A DNA stretch of 53,586 nucleotides from Phycisphaerales bacterium. GTDB lineage: Bacteria > Planctomycetota > Phycisphaerae > Phycisphaerales > UBA1924. Positions 37,470-46,514 of the stretch are shown in pieces; the first letter of the stretch is position 1; every line of letters starts with the position of its first letter. The notes under the pieces are model-generated. The model was not told where the DNA came from and made no database searches. It worked only from the letters and a program-made list of their open reading frames with translations. The stretch is taken from contig JADYXW010000058.1 in NCBI GenBank assembly GCA_020853975.1, positions 1 to 53,586 on the forward strand. Direction: 5' to 3'. The position numbers were made by a program, and so were the translations under genes.

Positions 37470-38699
37470 TCAGCCGGCCATCGCGGCGTCCTGGACCTGG
37501 AGCAGTGCCATCAGGATGGCGAGCACCACAAAGCCCACAACGCACGCGAGCATGACGACGAGTATGGGCGGGAGCGCCGTGGTGAAGAGCTTGATGCTTT
37601 GCTCCGTCTTCTCCTCGAACGCGCGAGAGGCGTTCATCAGCATCTCGTCGAGCCGCCCGGAACGCTCGCCGAGATTCACGATCTGCACCAGCATGGGCGG
37701 GAAGTAGCCGCTCTGCTCCATGGGGTCCGCGATGGTCTTGCCCGCGGAAACCTGCTCCACAACCTGGTCGATCACCCGCTCCATCGCGACGTTGCCCAGC
37801 GTGCCGCGCGTGATCCGCAGCGCCTGCACGATCGGCACGCCCGAGCTCGTCAGCGTCCCCAGCGTGCGCGTGAACCGCGCGACCGCCACATCCCTCAGCA
37901 GCCTTCCCACGATCGGAATCCGCAGCAGTTTCTCGTCCACCGCCATGCGCCCCTCGGGCGTGCGGTAGTACCGGTGCGCCGCCAGCACCCCCACCAGCAC
38001 CACGGGAATGATGATGTACCAGTAGCCCGCGAAGAAATCAGAGAAGCCCTTGACGATCTGCGTGGGCCACGGAAGCGTCGCCGCGGCCCCGGAGAGCTGC
38101 TTCAGAATGCCCGGAACGATCACCGTCACCACCACGATGATCGCGATCACGACCAGCCCCAGGATGATCAGCGGATACAGCGTCGCCCCCAGGAGCGACC
38201 GACGCAGCTTCACGTCCTTGTCGAGCAGTTCCGCGGCATGGCTCAGCACCTCCGCGAGCTTGCCCGACGCTTCGCCCGCCCGCGTCAGGTTGATCGTCAG
38301 GTCCTGGAACGGCGCCCCCCACGCCGCCATCGCCTCCGCGAGACTCTTGCCCGCCTCCACCTGCTCGATCACCGAGCGCAGCATCTCCTTCTGACCCGCG
38401 GAACGGCCCTGCCTCGCGATGGTCCTCAGCGACTGCACCAGCGGCAGGCCCGCGGTCAGCGCCACCGAGAGCTCGCGGATCATCGAGGCCATCTCGACCC
38501 GCGACATCACAGGCAGCCACGAGAATTCCACCGCACCGGGCGCCTCCACCGCCCCGCCCTGCGCCACGGGATCGACCGACAGCGGCGTCTCACCCCGGCG
38601 GACCAGTTCCCGCACCGCGGCGGCCCGATCCGGGGCATCGATCGTCGCCCCGGCGGCTCGCGCGCCCATGGCGGCGGTTCGATAGACAAAGCTTGCCAT
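37470..38699 (-). CDS. gspF: Inner-membrane platform protein GspF, system 2
   Basis: 409 aa. It has two T2SSF repeats (about 70-195 and 275-400) and three TM helices (about 170-195, 222-242 and 378-400). Typical motifs are LTAGLPLVQSL, AGEASGKLAEVL and the second-repeat LTSSGVPIVQAL and GERSGRLDEML. The N-terminal F1 part begins MASFVYRTAAMGA. It starts 3 bases after gspE, so the two are surely co-transcribed. It couples the ATPase to pseudopilin insertion. Confidence 0.94.
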   Translation of the reverse strand: MASFVYRTAAMGARAAGATIDAPDRAAAVRELVRRGETPLSVDPVAQGGAVEAPGAVEFSWLPVMSRVEMASMIRELSVALTAGLPLVQSLRTIARQGRSAGQKEMLRSVIEQVEAGKSLAEAMAAWGAPFQDLTINLTRAGEASGKLAEVLSHAAELLDKDVKLRRSLLGATLYPLIILGLVVIAIIVVVTVIVPGILKQLSGAAATLPWPTQIVKGFSDFFAGYWYIIIPVVLVGVLAAHRYYRTPEGRMAVDEKLLRIPIVGRLLRDVAVARFTRTLGTLTSSGVPIVQALRITRGTLGNVAMERVIDQVVEQVSAGKTIADPMEQSGYFPPMLVQIVNLGERSGRLDEMLMNASRAFEEKTEQSIKLFTTALPPILVVMLACVVGFVVLAILMALLQVQDAAMAG

Positions 38700-38702
38700 G
38701 CG

Positions 38703-40283
38703 TCAGCCCGCCCTCCCGGCGTCTACCGCTTCCTCGGCGTCCTGCGTCGCTCGCAGCACCTCGTCCACGGTCGTGAACCCCGCCGCCGCCTTCAGGATGC
38801 CGTCGCGACGCATCGTCGTGAACGGTGCGGTGCGAGCCAGTTCCTGCATCCCCATCCGGGACGAAATGCCCGACCGCATCGCCGGCGTCGTGAGGATGAG
38901 CTCGAAGAACCCCACCCGGCCCTTCATGCCCCGCCCGCCGCACGCCTCGCATCCCGCGCCGATGAACCCCTGACCGCCCGGGAACATCGCCGCCTCCGCG
39001 GGCGCCAGCCGGTGCGCCAGCGCCTCGGCGATCGGCGCCCGCTTCTTGCACGTCTGGCACAGCCGCCGGCCCAGCCTCTGCGCCAGCACTCCCTCCAGCA
39101 CGCTGCTGAGCAGGAAGGGCTCCACCCCCATGTCCATCAGCCGTCCGGCGGCGGAAATGGCGTTGTTCGTGTGCAGCGTGCTGAAGAGCAGGTGGCCCGT
39201 GAGGGCCGCCCGCACGCTGATCTCCGCGGTCTCATAGTCGCGGATCTCACCGACCATGATCACATCCGGGTCCTGCCTAAGGATGCTGCGCAGGCCGTCC
39301 GCGAACGACACGCCACGCTTGGGGTTCACGGGGATCTGGTTGACGCCCGAGAGCTCGTACTCCACCGGATCCTCGATCGTGATGATCTTGAGCGAGGGGT
39401 CGTACAGCTTGGTGAGCGCCGCATAGAGCGTCGTCGTCTTGCCGCTGCCCGTCGGCCCCGTCACCAGCACCATGCCGTGGGGCAGATCAATCAGCTTCTG
39501 CATCCCGTCCCGGTCCGCCTGGCCCATGCCCAGGGCCTGCAGATCGAGCTGGATCGCCTCCTTGTCCAGGATTCGCATCACCACGCTCTCGCCGTAGAGC
39601 GTCGGAACCGTGGACACGCGGATGTCGATCTTGCGTCCCTCAAACCGGAGCGAGATGTGCCCGTCCTGCGGCGCGAACCGCTCCGCGATGTTCATCCCCG
39701 CCATGATCTTCACGCGGCTGGTGATCGCCGGCTGGAGCTGCTTGGGGGGCGGCTCCTGCTCCACCAGCATCCCGTCGATCCGGTACTTGACCGCGAGCTT
39801 CTTCTCGAAGGGCTCGATGTGCACATCGCTCGCCCGGGCCCGGATGCCCTCCAGGATGATCAGATTCACGAGGTTGATGAGGCTCGGCTGCTCGGCCATC
39901 CGGTGCAGGTCGTCCGCCTCGATCGCCTCGAGATTGCTGCTCAGCTCGTCCTCGCCGCCCCCGCCGCCCAGCCGCGCCGCCATCTGCGCCGCCGTGATGC
40001 CGTAGCCCTCGCGGAGCATCTCGGCGAAGACATCCCGCGTCACCGCGACGCGAGAGACCGGGCCGGCGCAGAGAACTGCGAGTTCATCCGACGCCGCCAG
40101 GTCCGCGGTGTCGAGCATGGCGAGCTTCACGCGTCCGCCCTCTCTCACGAAAGGAATGGCGCGCAGCCTCACCGCCTGCTCCGGGGCAATGAGCGTCGCG
40201 ACAGCCAGATCGATATCGGGCTTCTTCGTCAGCGTGCTTGGCCCCGCATCGGGTGCCCGGGGTTCCTGGCGGGTCTCGATCAT
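38703..40283 (-). CDS. gspE: Type II secretion ATPase GspE, system 2
   Basis: 526 aa. An N-terminal MshEN-like domain (about 20-100) and a Gly linker (GGGGG) lead to the ATPase core. Walker A is GPTGSGKTT (276-284), followed by DPDVIMVGEIRDYETA (Walker B), FSTLHTNNA (His box) and a tetracysteine (CQTC, CEAC) before the C-terminus. It resembles classical GspE more than the system 1 ATPase does, for example in ASDVHIEPFEKKL and the VNQIPVNPKRGVSFADGLRSILRQDPD region. It is first gene of the E-F-G-H-I-J-K-L-M-C-D operon. The start at 40283 is chosen over an upstream frame extension because GGAG and AGGA lie upstream and the domain begins here. Confidence 0.95.
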   Translation of the reverse strand: MIETRQEPRAPDAGPSTLTKKPDIDLAVATLIAPEQAVRLRAIPFVREGGRVKLAMLDTADLAASDELAVLCAGPVSRVAVTRDVFAEMLREGYGITAAQMAARLGGGGGEDELSSNLEAIEADDLHRMAEQPSLINLVNLIILEGIRARASDVHIEPFEKKLAVKYRIDGMLVEQEPPPKQLQPAITSRVKIMAGMNIAERFAPQDGHISLRFEGRKIDIRVSTVPTLYGESVVMRILDKEAIQLDLQALGMGQADRDGMQKLIDLPHGMVLVTGPTGSGKTTTLYAALTKLYDPSLKIITIEDPVEYELSGVNQIPVNPKRGVSFADGLRSILRQDPDVIMVGEIRDYETAEISVRAALTGHLLFSTLHTNNAISAAGRLMDMGVEPFLLSSVLEGVLAQRLGRRLCQTCKKRAPIAEALAHRLAPAEAAMFPGGQGFIGAGCEACGGRGMKGRVGFFELILTTPAMRSGISSRMGMQELARTAPFTTMRRDGILKAAAGFTTVDEVLRATQDAEEAVDAGRAG

Positions 40284-40350
40284 GCGTCCTACATCTCCTT
40301 GCCGCTCACGCCCAACGCCGCCGACGGGCCTACCTTGCCTCGACTCTCGG

Positions 40351-41592
40351 TCATTCCGAGTCGGGTTCGACGACCATGAAATCGGCCATGGGGTTGAAGG
40401 GCTCCTCATCGCGGGCGGGCAACTGTTCCCGCTGAGCCTCGGTCAGAACCCCCTTCAGGCGTTCGAGAACCTGCTTGTCCAGATCGCGCCGCGCCTTCCG
40501 CGCATCGCGAACCGGATCCTGCCCCTCGTCCCCGCCCCCCATGAAGCCCATGGTCATGACCCCAAAGGTCCCGCCGTTCTTGGCTTCCTGCTCCTCGATC
40601 GCGCCCGCCCAGCGCGTGTTCAGCCCCTGCGCGTCGGAGGCGTACGTCTCGCGCATGCCGCGAATCTGCTCGGCCTGCTCCGGGGTCAGGTCCGCCAGCT
40701 TCAACGCCGCGTCGAGCGACTTGGTCGTGTGCGACGCCCGGTAGACCCTGGGGTGGGTCCGCAGATCGACCTCGGCGTTGAACTTGCTCCGGTCGGCCTC
40801 GGTCATCAGGTCCGCGAGCTTGCGGGCGTACTCACGGTTGGTATCTCGGAGAGACGTGGAGATCTCAACGATCGGCTTGAGCATCTCCTGCGCCTTGGCC
40901 ATCATCTCCTGCATCTTGCTGAAGTCAAAGCCCTCCTCGGCCTGCTTCATCTGCTGGGCCTGCATCTCCTCCTGCACCCGCTTGAAATCGGTGAGCTTGC
41001 GGTCGATTTCCAGTTCGTACTGCTCCGCGACCGCGTCGTACGCCTCGTTGCCCGTCATCGCGGTCTTCGTGCGGTCCGCCGCCGCGAGCACGTCGACACC
41101 CGCGCCGCTGACCATGCCCACGCGCAGGAACTGGTCCCGCCGCCGGGCACGCTCCACCGACGGCCACTTCCCGGCCTGCTCCTCGGTGCACAACGACCTG
41201 AAGTCCTCGAGAAACTGCTTCTCCGAGGCCTGCATCCGCTCCTGGAGCTTCGCCCCTTCCTTCGCCATGATCTTCCCCATGGCGCCCCAGTCCTGCTCCT
41301 CCTGCGCCTCACGCATCGCCTCGCGCTGCGCCTTGCCGAACTCGTCCGCCGCCTCCTTCGCGTCGGACCGGTAGCCCTCGTGCAGCGCCCGCAGCGCCTC
41401 CGACTGCTCGGGCGTAAACCCCAGTTTCTTCGCGTACGAGTCCAGCGAGCGTTTGCTGATGGACATCATGCCCATCATGTCCGGCCCGCCAAAGCCCTGC
41501 GCTCGGGCCTCCGACGCCCCCGCCTGCATCGCAACAACAAGCGAAAGCACCGCCAGCACCAAGCGGCCGGCCCTCTTCACGCGGCTCCACAT
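40351..41592 (-). CDS. Exported helical LTxxQ-type protein, paralog 1
   Basis: 413 aa. The signal peptide (1 to about 31, ending ASEARAQ) is followed by a Met/Gly-rich stretch and a long mostly helical body. Four degenerate repeats carry an LTxxQ-like core: LGFTPEQSEALRALHEGY, LCTEEQAGKW, LADLTPEQAEQIRGM and LTEAQREQLP. Such cores occur in Spy/CpxP-like periplasmic proteins. Met-rich segments (FDFSKMQEMMAKAQEM) might bind metal. It is one of three tandem paralogs (with 41695-42954 and 43077-44411), directly upstream of the system 2 operon by 67 bases. The ATG at 41592 with AGGGG before it is preferred over an upstream TTG. Function is unknown. Confidence 0.72.
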   Translation of the reverse strand: MWSRVKRAGRLVLAVLSLVVAMQAGASEARAQGFGGPDMMGMMSISKRSLDSYAKKLGFTPEQSEALRALHEGYRSDAKEAADEFGKAQREAMREAQEEQDWGAMGKIMAKEGAKLQERMQASEKQFLEDFRSLCTEEQAGKWPSVERARRRDQFLRVGMVSGAGVDVLAAADRTKTAMTGNEAYDAVAEQYELEIDRKLTDFKRVQEEMQAQQMKQAEEGFDFSKMQEMMAKAQEMLKPIVEISTSLRDTNREYARKLADLMTEADRSKFNAEVDLRTHPRVYRASHTTKSLDAALKLADLTPEQAEQIRGMRETYASDAQGLNTRWAGAIEEQEAKNGGTFGVMTMGFMGGGDEGQDPVRDARKARRDLDKQVLERLKGVLTEAQREQLPARDEEPFNPMADFMVVEPDSE

Positions 41593-41694
41593 GCGCAACC
41601 CCTTTCAGTCCTTGCGAACCCACCACCATTCCCCCGGAGTGTACGGCGACCGCCGCCTCCTCTTTCTACACACCCGGGGGGCGCCGATGTTGCA

Positions 41695-42954
41695 CTACTT
41701 CGGGGGCGGCGCATCGGCGCGCTCCTCCACCACAAACATCATCCGGGGCTCCCCGTCACCCATCTCTCCATCACCCCCCGGAGCCGCCTTGGAAAGCTTC
41801 TCCTGCTGCTCAGGCCTGAGCACGGACTTCAGCCGCTCGCGGGCCTTCTCATCCATCTCACGCCGGGCCTTGCGGGCCTCTCGCAGGCCCTCGGGCTCCT
41901 CGCCCATGCGCATGGAGATGAACCCGCCCCCGCCCAGGGCCATGCCGCCCTCCTGCCCGCTCTGCTCGGACTCGCGGATCGCGTCCGCCCAGCGGTTGTT
42001 CACCGGGCCAAGGTCCCGGGCGTACGCCGCCTTGATCTCCTTCAGCCGCTCGCGCTGCGACTCGTCCAGGTCGCTCATGGCGAGCGCCGCGTCCAGGTCC
42101 TTCGCAACGCGGCTCTCCTTGTAGACCGTCGGGAACGAACGCCGCCTGACCTCGTCCGCGAACTTCTGCTGAAGCTCCTCCGGAAGGGCCGCCTTGATCT
42201 TCTCCGCCGTCGTCGCGTTGAGCTGCACGATCTTCTCACCCATCTGGCGGGAGGACTCCATCTGCTTCTGCATGGCCTCCACGTCCATCGGCTTCCCGGG
42301 TTCGAAGGCTGTCGCCTCGGACTGCGCCGCCTCCTTCGCCCTCAGGTGCGAGTCCATCGCGGACTCATAGTCCTCCACCATCGGCGCCACGAGCTGGGCC
42401 GGCTCCGCCGGCAGCTTCATCGCGTGCACCACGTCCGCGATGTCCAGGCTCTCACCGCTCAGCCCGCCCCGCAGACCCGTCTCGCGCCGGCGCATCCGTT
42501 CCACCCGTGTCCACCCCGCCTCCTGCTCGCTCGTGAGCAGCGACTTCAGGTCAGAGAACAGCGACTTCTCCGCCGCCTGCGTCGTCTCCCGGCTCTTCTT
42601 CTGGATGGCCGGCAGCTTCTCCATGAACACGCCGTGGTCGCCCGAGTCCTCCTCGCTCCGGCGGAGCTCGTCCATCGCGTCACGCTGCGACTTCCGGGCC
42701 TGCTCGCAGGTGGCGCTGTACCCCTCGTGGATCGCCAGCGCGGTCTCCCGCTGCGTCTGATCCAGGCCCAGCAGGTCCGCGTAGCGCTCCATGCTGCGCT
42801 TGGTCACCTGCCCGCCCCCCCTGCCGCCCATCGGGCTGGTCGCCCGCACCGACATGGTCTGCTGTGCGCTGGCCTCTTCGGGCGCTCCCGCGAGCACCCC
42901 GAGCACCATCGCGGCCAGGCCGAGTCCGATTCGAACTCCGTGGCGGTCCTTCAT
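41695..42954 (-). CDS. Exported helical LTxxQ-type protein, paralog 2
   Basis: 419 aa. The signal peptide ends about residue 30 (EEASAQ). The repeat cores align with those of paralog 1: TKRSMERYADLLGLDQTQRE, DLKSLLTSEQEAGWTRVERM, DLDAALAMSDLDESQRERLK and LKSVLRPEQQEKLS. The family motif E-R-x-R-R-R (VERMRRRE) is shared by all three members. The body is rich in Glu, Arg and Ala, indicating long helices or coiled coils. It may act as a periplasmic chaperone-like or structural protein, or as a substrate of the neighbouring secretion system. It is separated from paralog 1 by 102 bases and from paralog 3 by 122. Confidence 0.7.
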   Translation of the reverse strand: MKDRHGVRIGLGLAAMVLGVLAGAPEEASAQQTMSVRATSPMGGRGGGQVTKRSMERYADLLGLDQTQRETALAIHEGYSATCEQARKSQRDAMDELRRSEEDSGDHGVFMEKLPAIQKKSRETTQAAEKSLFSDLKSLLTSEQEAGWTRVERMRRRETGLRGGLSGESLDIADVVHAMKLPAEPAQLVAPMVEDYESAMDSHLRAKEAAQSEATAFEPGKPMDVEAMQKQMESSRQMGEKIVQLNATTAEKIKAALPEELQQKFADEVRRRSFPTVYKESRVAKDLDAALAMSDLDESQRERLKEIKAAYARDLGPVNNRWADAIRESEQSGQEGGMALGGGGFISMRMGEEPEGLREARKARREMDEKARERLKSVLRPEQQEKLSKAAPGGDGEMGDGEPRMMFVVEERADAPPPK

Positions 42955-43000
42955 GGCTGGGACTCCGGTTGACCTCGCCGGGACGACCGGCGCGGAACAA

Positions 43001-43026
43001 CGCCCCGGGGTGCATCCGCCGGGGCG
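43001..43026 (-). terminator. Strong hairpin between paralogs 3 and 2
   Basis: CGCCCCGG (43001-43008) pairs perfectly with CCGGGGCG (43019-43026) around a 10-base loop. It lies 50 bases past the stop of the gene ending at 43077 and upstream of the gene starting at 42954. On the minus strand TTGTT follows, a weak U-run. It probably ends or attenuates transcription between paralogs. Confidence 0.45.
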
Positions 43027-43076
43027 CTGGCTGTGCTCACTCTAGATGTCCGAAGCGGGAGAACCCGTCAGCGACC

Positions 43077-44411
43077 TCAGGTGGGGTCCTGGGCCGGGCG
43101 GTTCCGGCGACGGGGCGCGGGCGCGTCCTCGCCGCCGCGGATCTGCCCGCCCTGGCCGCCGCGATCCTCCGCTGTTGGCAGACGCTCGGCCTGCTCGGAC
43201 GTCAGAATTTTCTTGAGAGACTCCACCGTGGTGTCGCCGAGTTCGCGACGCTCGCGGCGGATGTCCCCCATCGGGTCCTCGCCCTGGCCGCCACGCCCGA
43301 AGCGCTGCATCATTCCTGCGACCGTCGCCTCGCTCTCCTGCTTCTCGATGGCCTCGCGCATCTTGGCGTTCACGGTCTCCAGCGACCGGTTGTAGCTCTC
43401 CTGGAGGGCCGCCACGCTCTCCTTCTGCTCCGTGGTCAGGTCAGCCAGGCCCAAGGCCGCCTCGATGGATCGCCCGGCCTGCGTGGGCCGGTAGACCTCG
43501 GGGAAGCTCTCGCGCAAGAACGCGTTCTCAAACCCGGGCCGCTTGTCCTCGGGCATCGCCTCGCCGATCTGGCGGGCGAAGCGGCGGTTCACGTCGCGCA
43601 CCCGGAACGCCGCCTCGCGGCCCTTGTTCATCGCCTCCTGCGCCTTCTCCATGTCCGGACCGCCCTCGCCCCCGAACATGCGGCCAAACTGCCCGAACGC
43701 GGACTCGTATGCCGTGTTGCGCGCCTGCAGGGCGCGGTCCAGCTCCACGTCATACTCGCCCAGGATCGGATCCAGCGCCTGCTTCTGTGCGGGCTCAAGT
43801 TCCGAACGGTCCACCAGCTCAAAGAGGTTCACTCGCTCGCCGCTCACAAACCCGCGGCGGAGGCTCTGGTCACGGCGTTGGGCACGCTCGAAGACGGGCC
43901 AGCGATCCTCCTGCTCCGGCGACAGAATGCTCTTCAGGTCCGTCATCAGCGACGCGTCAAGCTTCTTCCGGTCCGCCTGCGCCTTCTCGCCGATCTCTCG
44001 CATCTCGCCCCACACGGACATGTCGCCCGTGTCGCGCGCCTTGTCGCGAATCTCCTCCATCTTCGTGCGCATCGATTCGCGCAGCTCGCGCGTCTGCTGC
44101 TCGTAACCCTCCAGCAGCGACTCCGCGACTTCCTTCTGATCCGCGGACAGGCCGAGCACGCCCGCGTACTTATCCATGTTGCGGCGTTCGATCGCGGGGG
44201 CGTTGAAGTCGCCCATCCGCCCGCCCATGCCCCCACCGGGGCCTCCGCCGATCCGGACACCAGGCCCACCGCCACCGCCACCACCCTGCTGACCACGCCC
44301 GCCATCGGCGCCCGGCTGGGCCAGGGCGTCCGACGCGACAAGAGCCAGACCGGCAACGACCGCGAGAGTCGCCGCCTTGAGAGAGAATCCGCCCCGAATC
44401 CTGGTGAGCAT
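43077..44411 (-). CDS. Exported helical LTxxQ-type protein, paralog 3
   Basis: 444 aa. The signal peptide (1 to about 31, ending SDALAQ) is followed by a Gly-rich low-complexity segment (about 35-66). The shared body follows: ERRNMDKYAGVLGLSADQKE, DLKSILSPEQEDRWPVFERA, SIEAALGLADLTTEQKES and LKKILTSEQAERLP. The Asp-rich and Arg-rich C-terminus ends RRRNRPAQDPT. AGGAAAGG precedes the ATG at 44411. It is the longest of the three paralogs and is first on the minus strand. The Gly-rich insert after the signal is a feature of this member alone. Confidence 0.7.
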   Translation of the reverse strand: MLTRIRGGFSLKAATLAVVAGLALVASDALAQPGADGGRGQQGGGGGGGPGVRIGGGPGGGMGGRMGDFNAPAIERRNMDKYAGVLGLSADQKEVAESLLEGYEQQTRELRESMRTKMEEIRDKARDTGDMSVWGEMREIGEKAQADRKKLDASLMTDLKSILSPEQEDRWPVFERAQRRDQSLRRGFVSGERVNLFELVDRSELEPAQKQALDPILGEYDVELDRALQARNTAYESAFGQFGRMFGGEGGPDMEKAQEAMNKGREAAFRVRDVNRRFARQIGEAMPEDKRPGFENAFLRESFPEVYRPTQAGRSIEAALGLADLTTEQKESVAALQESYNRSLETVNAKMREAIEKQESEATVAGMMQRFGRGGQGEDPMGDIRRERRELGDTTVESLKKILTSEQAERLPTAEDRGGQGGQIRGGEDAPAPRRRNRPAQDPT

Positions 44412-44443
44412 GATGGTCGCCTTTCCTGAGTTCAGCCGTTCAA

Positions 44444-44460
44444 GCGCGGACTCTCCGCGC
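44444..44460 (-). promoter_or_regulatory. Perfect hairpin in the leader of paralog 3
   Basis: GCGCGGA, a 3-base loop, then TCCGCGC form a perfect 7-bp stem 33 bases upstream of the ATG at 44411. It could be a leader structure or mRNA stabiliser; no U-run argues against a terminator. Confidence 0.35.
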
Positions 44461-44549
44461 CCTTCGTTCCAACCGCCCAACGCCCCGCACCGCCCCCAAT
44501 TGCACCCGTTCCTTCGTGGGGCAACGCAAGCCCAGACCGCCCGGGCTCC

Positions 44550-46019
44550 TTATTTGACTCCCGAGATCGTCCCGAGGTCCACGACCGCTCCATCGGGCTG
44601 GTAGTAGTCTACCGAGAGCACGCACTCCCCCACCGCCGTCATCACAAGACATGCACGTCCGAATCTGGCCGCGTATTCCAGGTCCGCCGGGCTCGGGCCC
44701 GCAAGTTCGTGGTTCCGCCACGACTGCGCGTGAAAGTGAAAGTGCCCGGCCGCGGTATCGCTCCGCAGGATCATGTCCGGCGACGCGATAAACCTGTTGT
44801 CACCCTGCCTCTCCCCGGGCCGGGGCGGGAACAGGGCCCAGGCGGCAGCAGAGCGGGGACCGGCCGCCTCCAGCCGCACCAACCCGCCATACTCGGTCGT
44901 CTGGTCCTTTCGGTCGAGCTTGACCTGCTCGCACAGATGCCCGCCAAGTCCTGAGGCCTGCAGGGCGTCGTCCAACGCGAGGATGCTGACCAGGTCCGCC
45001 CGTGAAAGCCCCGGCCCCGTCTGGCTCAGCGCCTCCCGGGGCCTGGTGTTCTGCGCCTCCGCCGTGCGCTCAAAGTGCTGACGCCCCGCCAGCCTCCCGC
45101 TGACCTCCCCGAGCAGAGCGTCGCGGCTCATGGCAAGTCGCTCGGGCCTGTTCGCGGCGGTCCACCTCAGATGCTCCGCGTGGCGCAGCCCGAGCGGGGC
45201 GGGGTCGGCGAAGCTCGCAATGACCGAACTGGCCTCCTGCCACCAGGCCGCGTTCTCTGCCCCCTGCAGCCGTCGCAGCCAGAGCAACTGCTCGCCACTC
45301 ACCGCCACCGCCCGAAGGTCCGCAATCCCCTTCCGAAGAGCCCTTACGTCCGCGTCGTCGGCGGAGGCGGACTCGACAAGGCGGCGGTGCGTTAGGCCGG
45401 ACGGATCAAGCCTCGCCAGCAGGTCCCAGGCGTCCAGCCGGGTCCGGTCCGTCGAAGTCGTGTCGATCGGCCCGGCCGCTAGAAAGACGCTGAATGCAGT
45501 CTCCTCGATGCTCCGCCCCGGAAAGAGCGCCAGCAGAGCCGCCCGCTCGGCCCGGTCCTTTTCCTCGGGCACCATGGGCACCTTGCGGGAGTAGGACCTC
45601 ACGATCGCAGGGCCAAAGTCGGTCCACCCCCGCGAAGAGGCGACCTCGCACAGCGCCAGCACGACCTCGCGAGAGCTCTCCTTGGGCAGAATCCGCATCG
45701 CGGTGGCGCGGCACACCGCTCGAAACTCGCTCTCCGGCTCGGCAAAGATCGTCTTGATCGCTGCCGCCCGCACCGAGGGCACCTCAGTCGTATCCCACGC
45801 GAGGCGTGCGAGCGCCGTGCGCCATCCGGCGATGGCCGCCTCGCTCGCCCCGGCCTGCGTCTTCGCAACCGGGATCGCGTCGATCCTCGATCGGGGCGCG
45901 CTCCCCCTGCTCTGCATGTGCTCCAGTGCGTTACCCTGAGGCCCAGCACAACCAACGAGCAGCAACGCCACCGAGACCAGGCCGGCGAGCGTGCGAGACA
46001 CCGGGCGAAGATCGTTCAT
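44550..46019 (-). CDS. Lipoprotein with possible JAMM-like C-terminal domain
   Basis: 489 aa. The signal peptide ends in the lipobox LVGC (Cys24). The middle (about 60-330) is an alpha-helical, HEAT-like region with repeated Ala/Arg-rich helices. The C-terminal 116 residues resemble a JAB/MPN metalloprotease: Glu376 in TEYGGL, the His cluster H426-F-H428-F-H430, and Ser443/Asp446 in GPSPADL. The distance from the His cluster to Ser is longer than in canonical JAMM motifs, so activity is uncertain. A later strand (CLVMTAVGECVLSVDYY) fits the fold. It lies 4 bases after the DUF454 gene, in the same operon as the TauE/DUF1634 pair. The HEAT and JAMM assignments are inferences by eye. Confidence 0.65.
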   Translation of the reverse strand: MNDLRPVSRTLAGLVSVALLLVGCAGPQGNALEHMQSRGSAPRSRIDAIPVAKTQAGASEAAIAGWRTALARLAWDTTEVPSVRAAAIKTIFAEPESEFRAVCRATAMRILPKESSREVVLALCEVASSRGWTDFGPAIVRSYSRKVPMVPEEKDRAERAALLALFPGRSIEETAFSVFLAAGPIDTTSTDRTRLDAWDLLARLDPSGLTHRRLVESASADDADVRALRKGIADLRAVAVSGEQLLWLRRLQGAENAAWWQEASSVIASFADPAPLGLRHAEHLRWTAANRPERLAMSRDALLGEVSGRLAGRQHFERTAEAQNTRPREALSQTGPGLSRADLVSILALDDALQASGLGGHLCEQVKLDRKDQTTEYGGLVRLEAAGPRSAAAWALFPPRPGERQGDNRFIASPDMILRSDTAAGHFHFHAQSWRNHELAGPSPADLEYAARFGRACLVMTAVGECVLSVDYYQPDGAVVDLGTISGVK

Positions 46020-46023
46020 GCTC

Positions 46024-46482
46024 TCAGTGTATCGTCCCGGCCGGACCGGCCCCGCCGTCCGGGGCCCTTCGAAACCGCAGGATCGCGACGGTCCCGACAG
46101 CTCCCAGCCCCGCGGCGACCGCGCCCATCATGGGGGTCAGCCGGCCGGTCAGCGCCAAGACCGCACCCGAGACCGAGAGCGAGAGCCACATCATGCCCAG
46201 CGCCGTCCGACGCACCGCCGCGGGCATCGGCCCCTTCGACCGGATGAATCCGGCGTACTTTGCGAACAGCCGGCGCCGGAAGAACCAATCCTCGAGCCTC
46301 GGGCAGCTCCGGATGAGGCAGAACGACCCGATCAGGAGAAAGATCGTGGTCGGCAGAAGGGGCGTGACCGCGCCAACTGCGCCAAGCGCGAAGCAGACCA
46401 CGCCGACGCCCGCGAGGCCCCACCGATAAGGCGTCACGCGGGCCGCCAGCGGGGCATTCAAGCTTTCAACCGGCTCCTTCAT
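46024..46482 (-). CDS. DUF454 (YbaN-like) inner-membrane protein
   Basis: 152 aa. DUF454 proteins are small inner-membrane proteins of unknown function. The signatures seen are GAVGAVTPLLPTTIFLLIGSFC followed by RSCPRLEDWFFRRRLFAKY, then the segment KGPMPAAVRRTALGMMW and two further TM helices. That makes about four TM helices in all. ATG 46482 is chosen because the conserved region begins about 25 residues in. Neighbours are DUF1634 (32 bases upstream) and the lipoprotein gene (4 bases downstream). Confidence 0.85.
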   Translation of the reverse strand: MKEPVESLNAPLAARVTPYRWGLAGVGVVCFALGAVGAVTPLLPTTIFLLIGSFCLIRSCPRLEDWFFRRRLFAKYAGFIRSKGPMPAAVRRTALGMMWLSLSVSGAVLALTGRLTPMMGAVAAGLGAVGTVAILRFRRAPDGGAGPAGTIH

Positions 46483-46514
46483 AGGCTCGCGGATAGTAGC
46501 GAGGGGCCGCCGGT

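Noticed and set aside
37599..40379. A very long open frame on the plus strand opposite gspE/gspF
   Set aside because: It is antisense to well-supported genes, is Arg/His/Leu-rich with no domain, and is an expected artefact of high-GC codon use.
40108..42972. A 954-codon open frame on the plus strand opposite the exported paralogs
   Set aside because: No known domain and a leucine/arginine-biased composition; the minus-strand genes have signal peptides, ribosome sites and paralogy.
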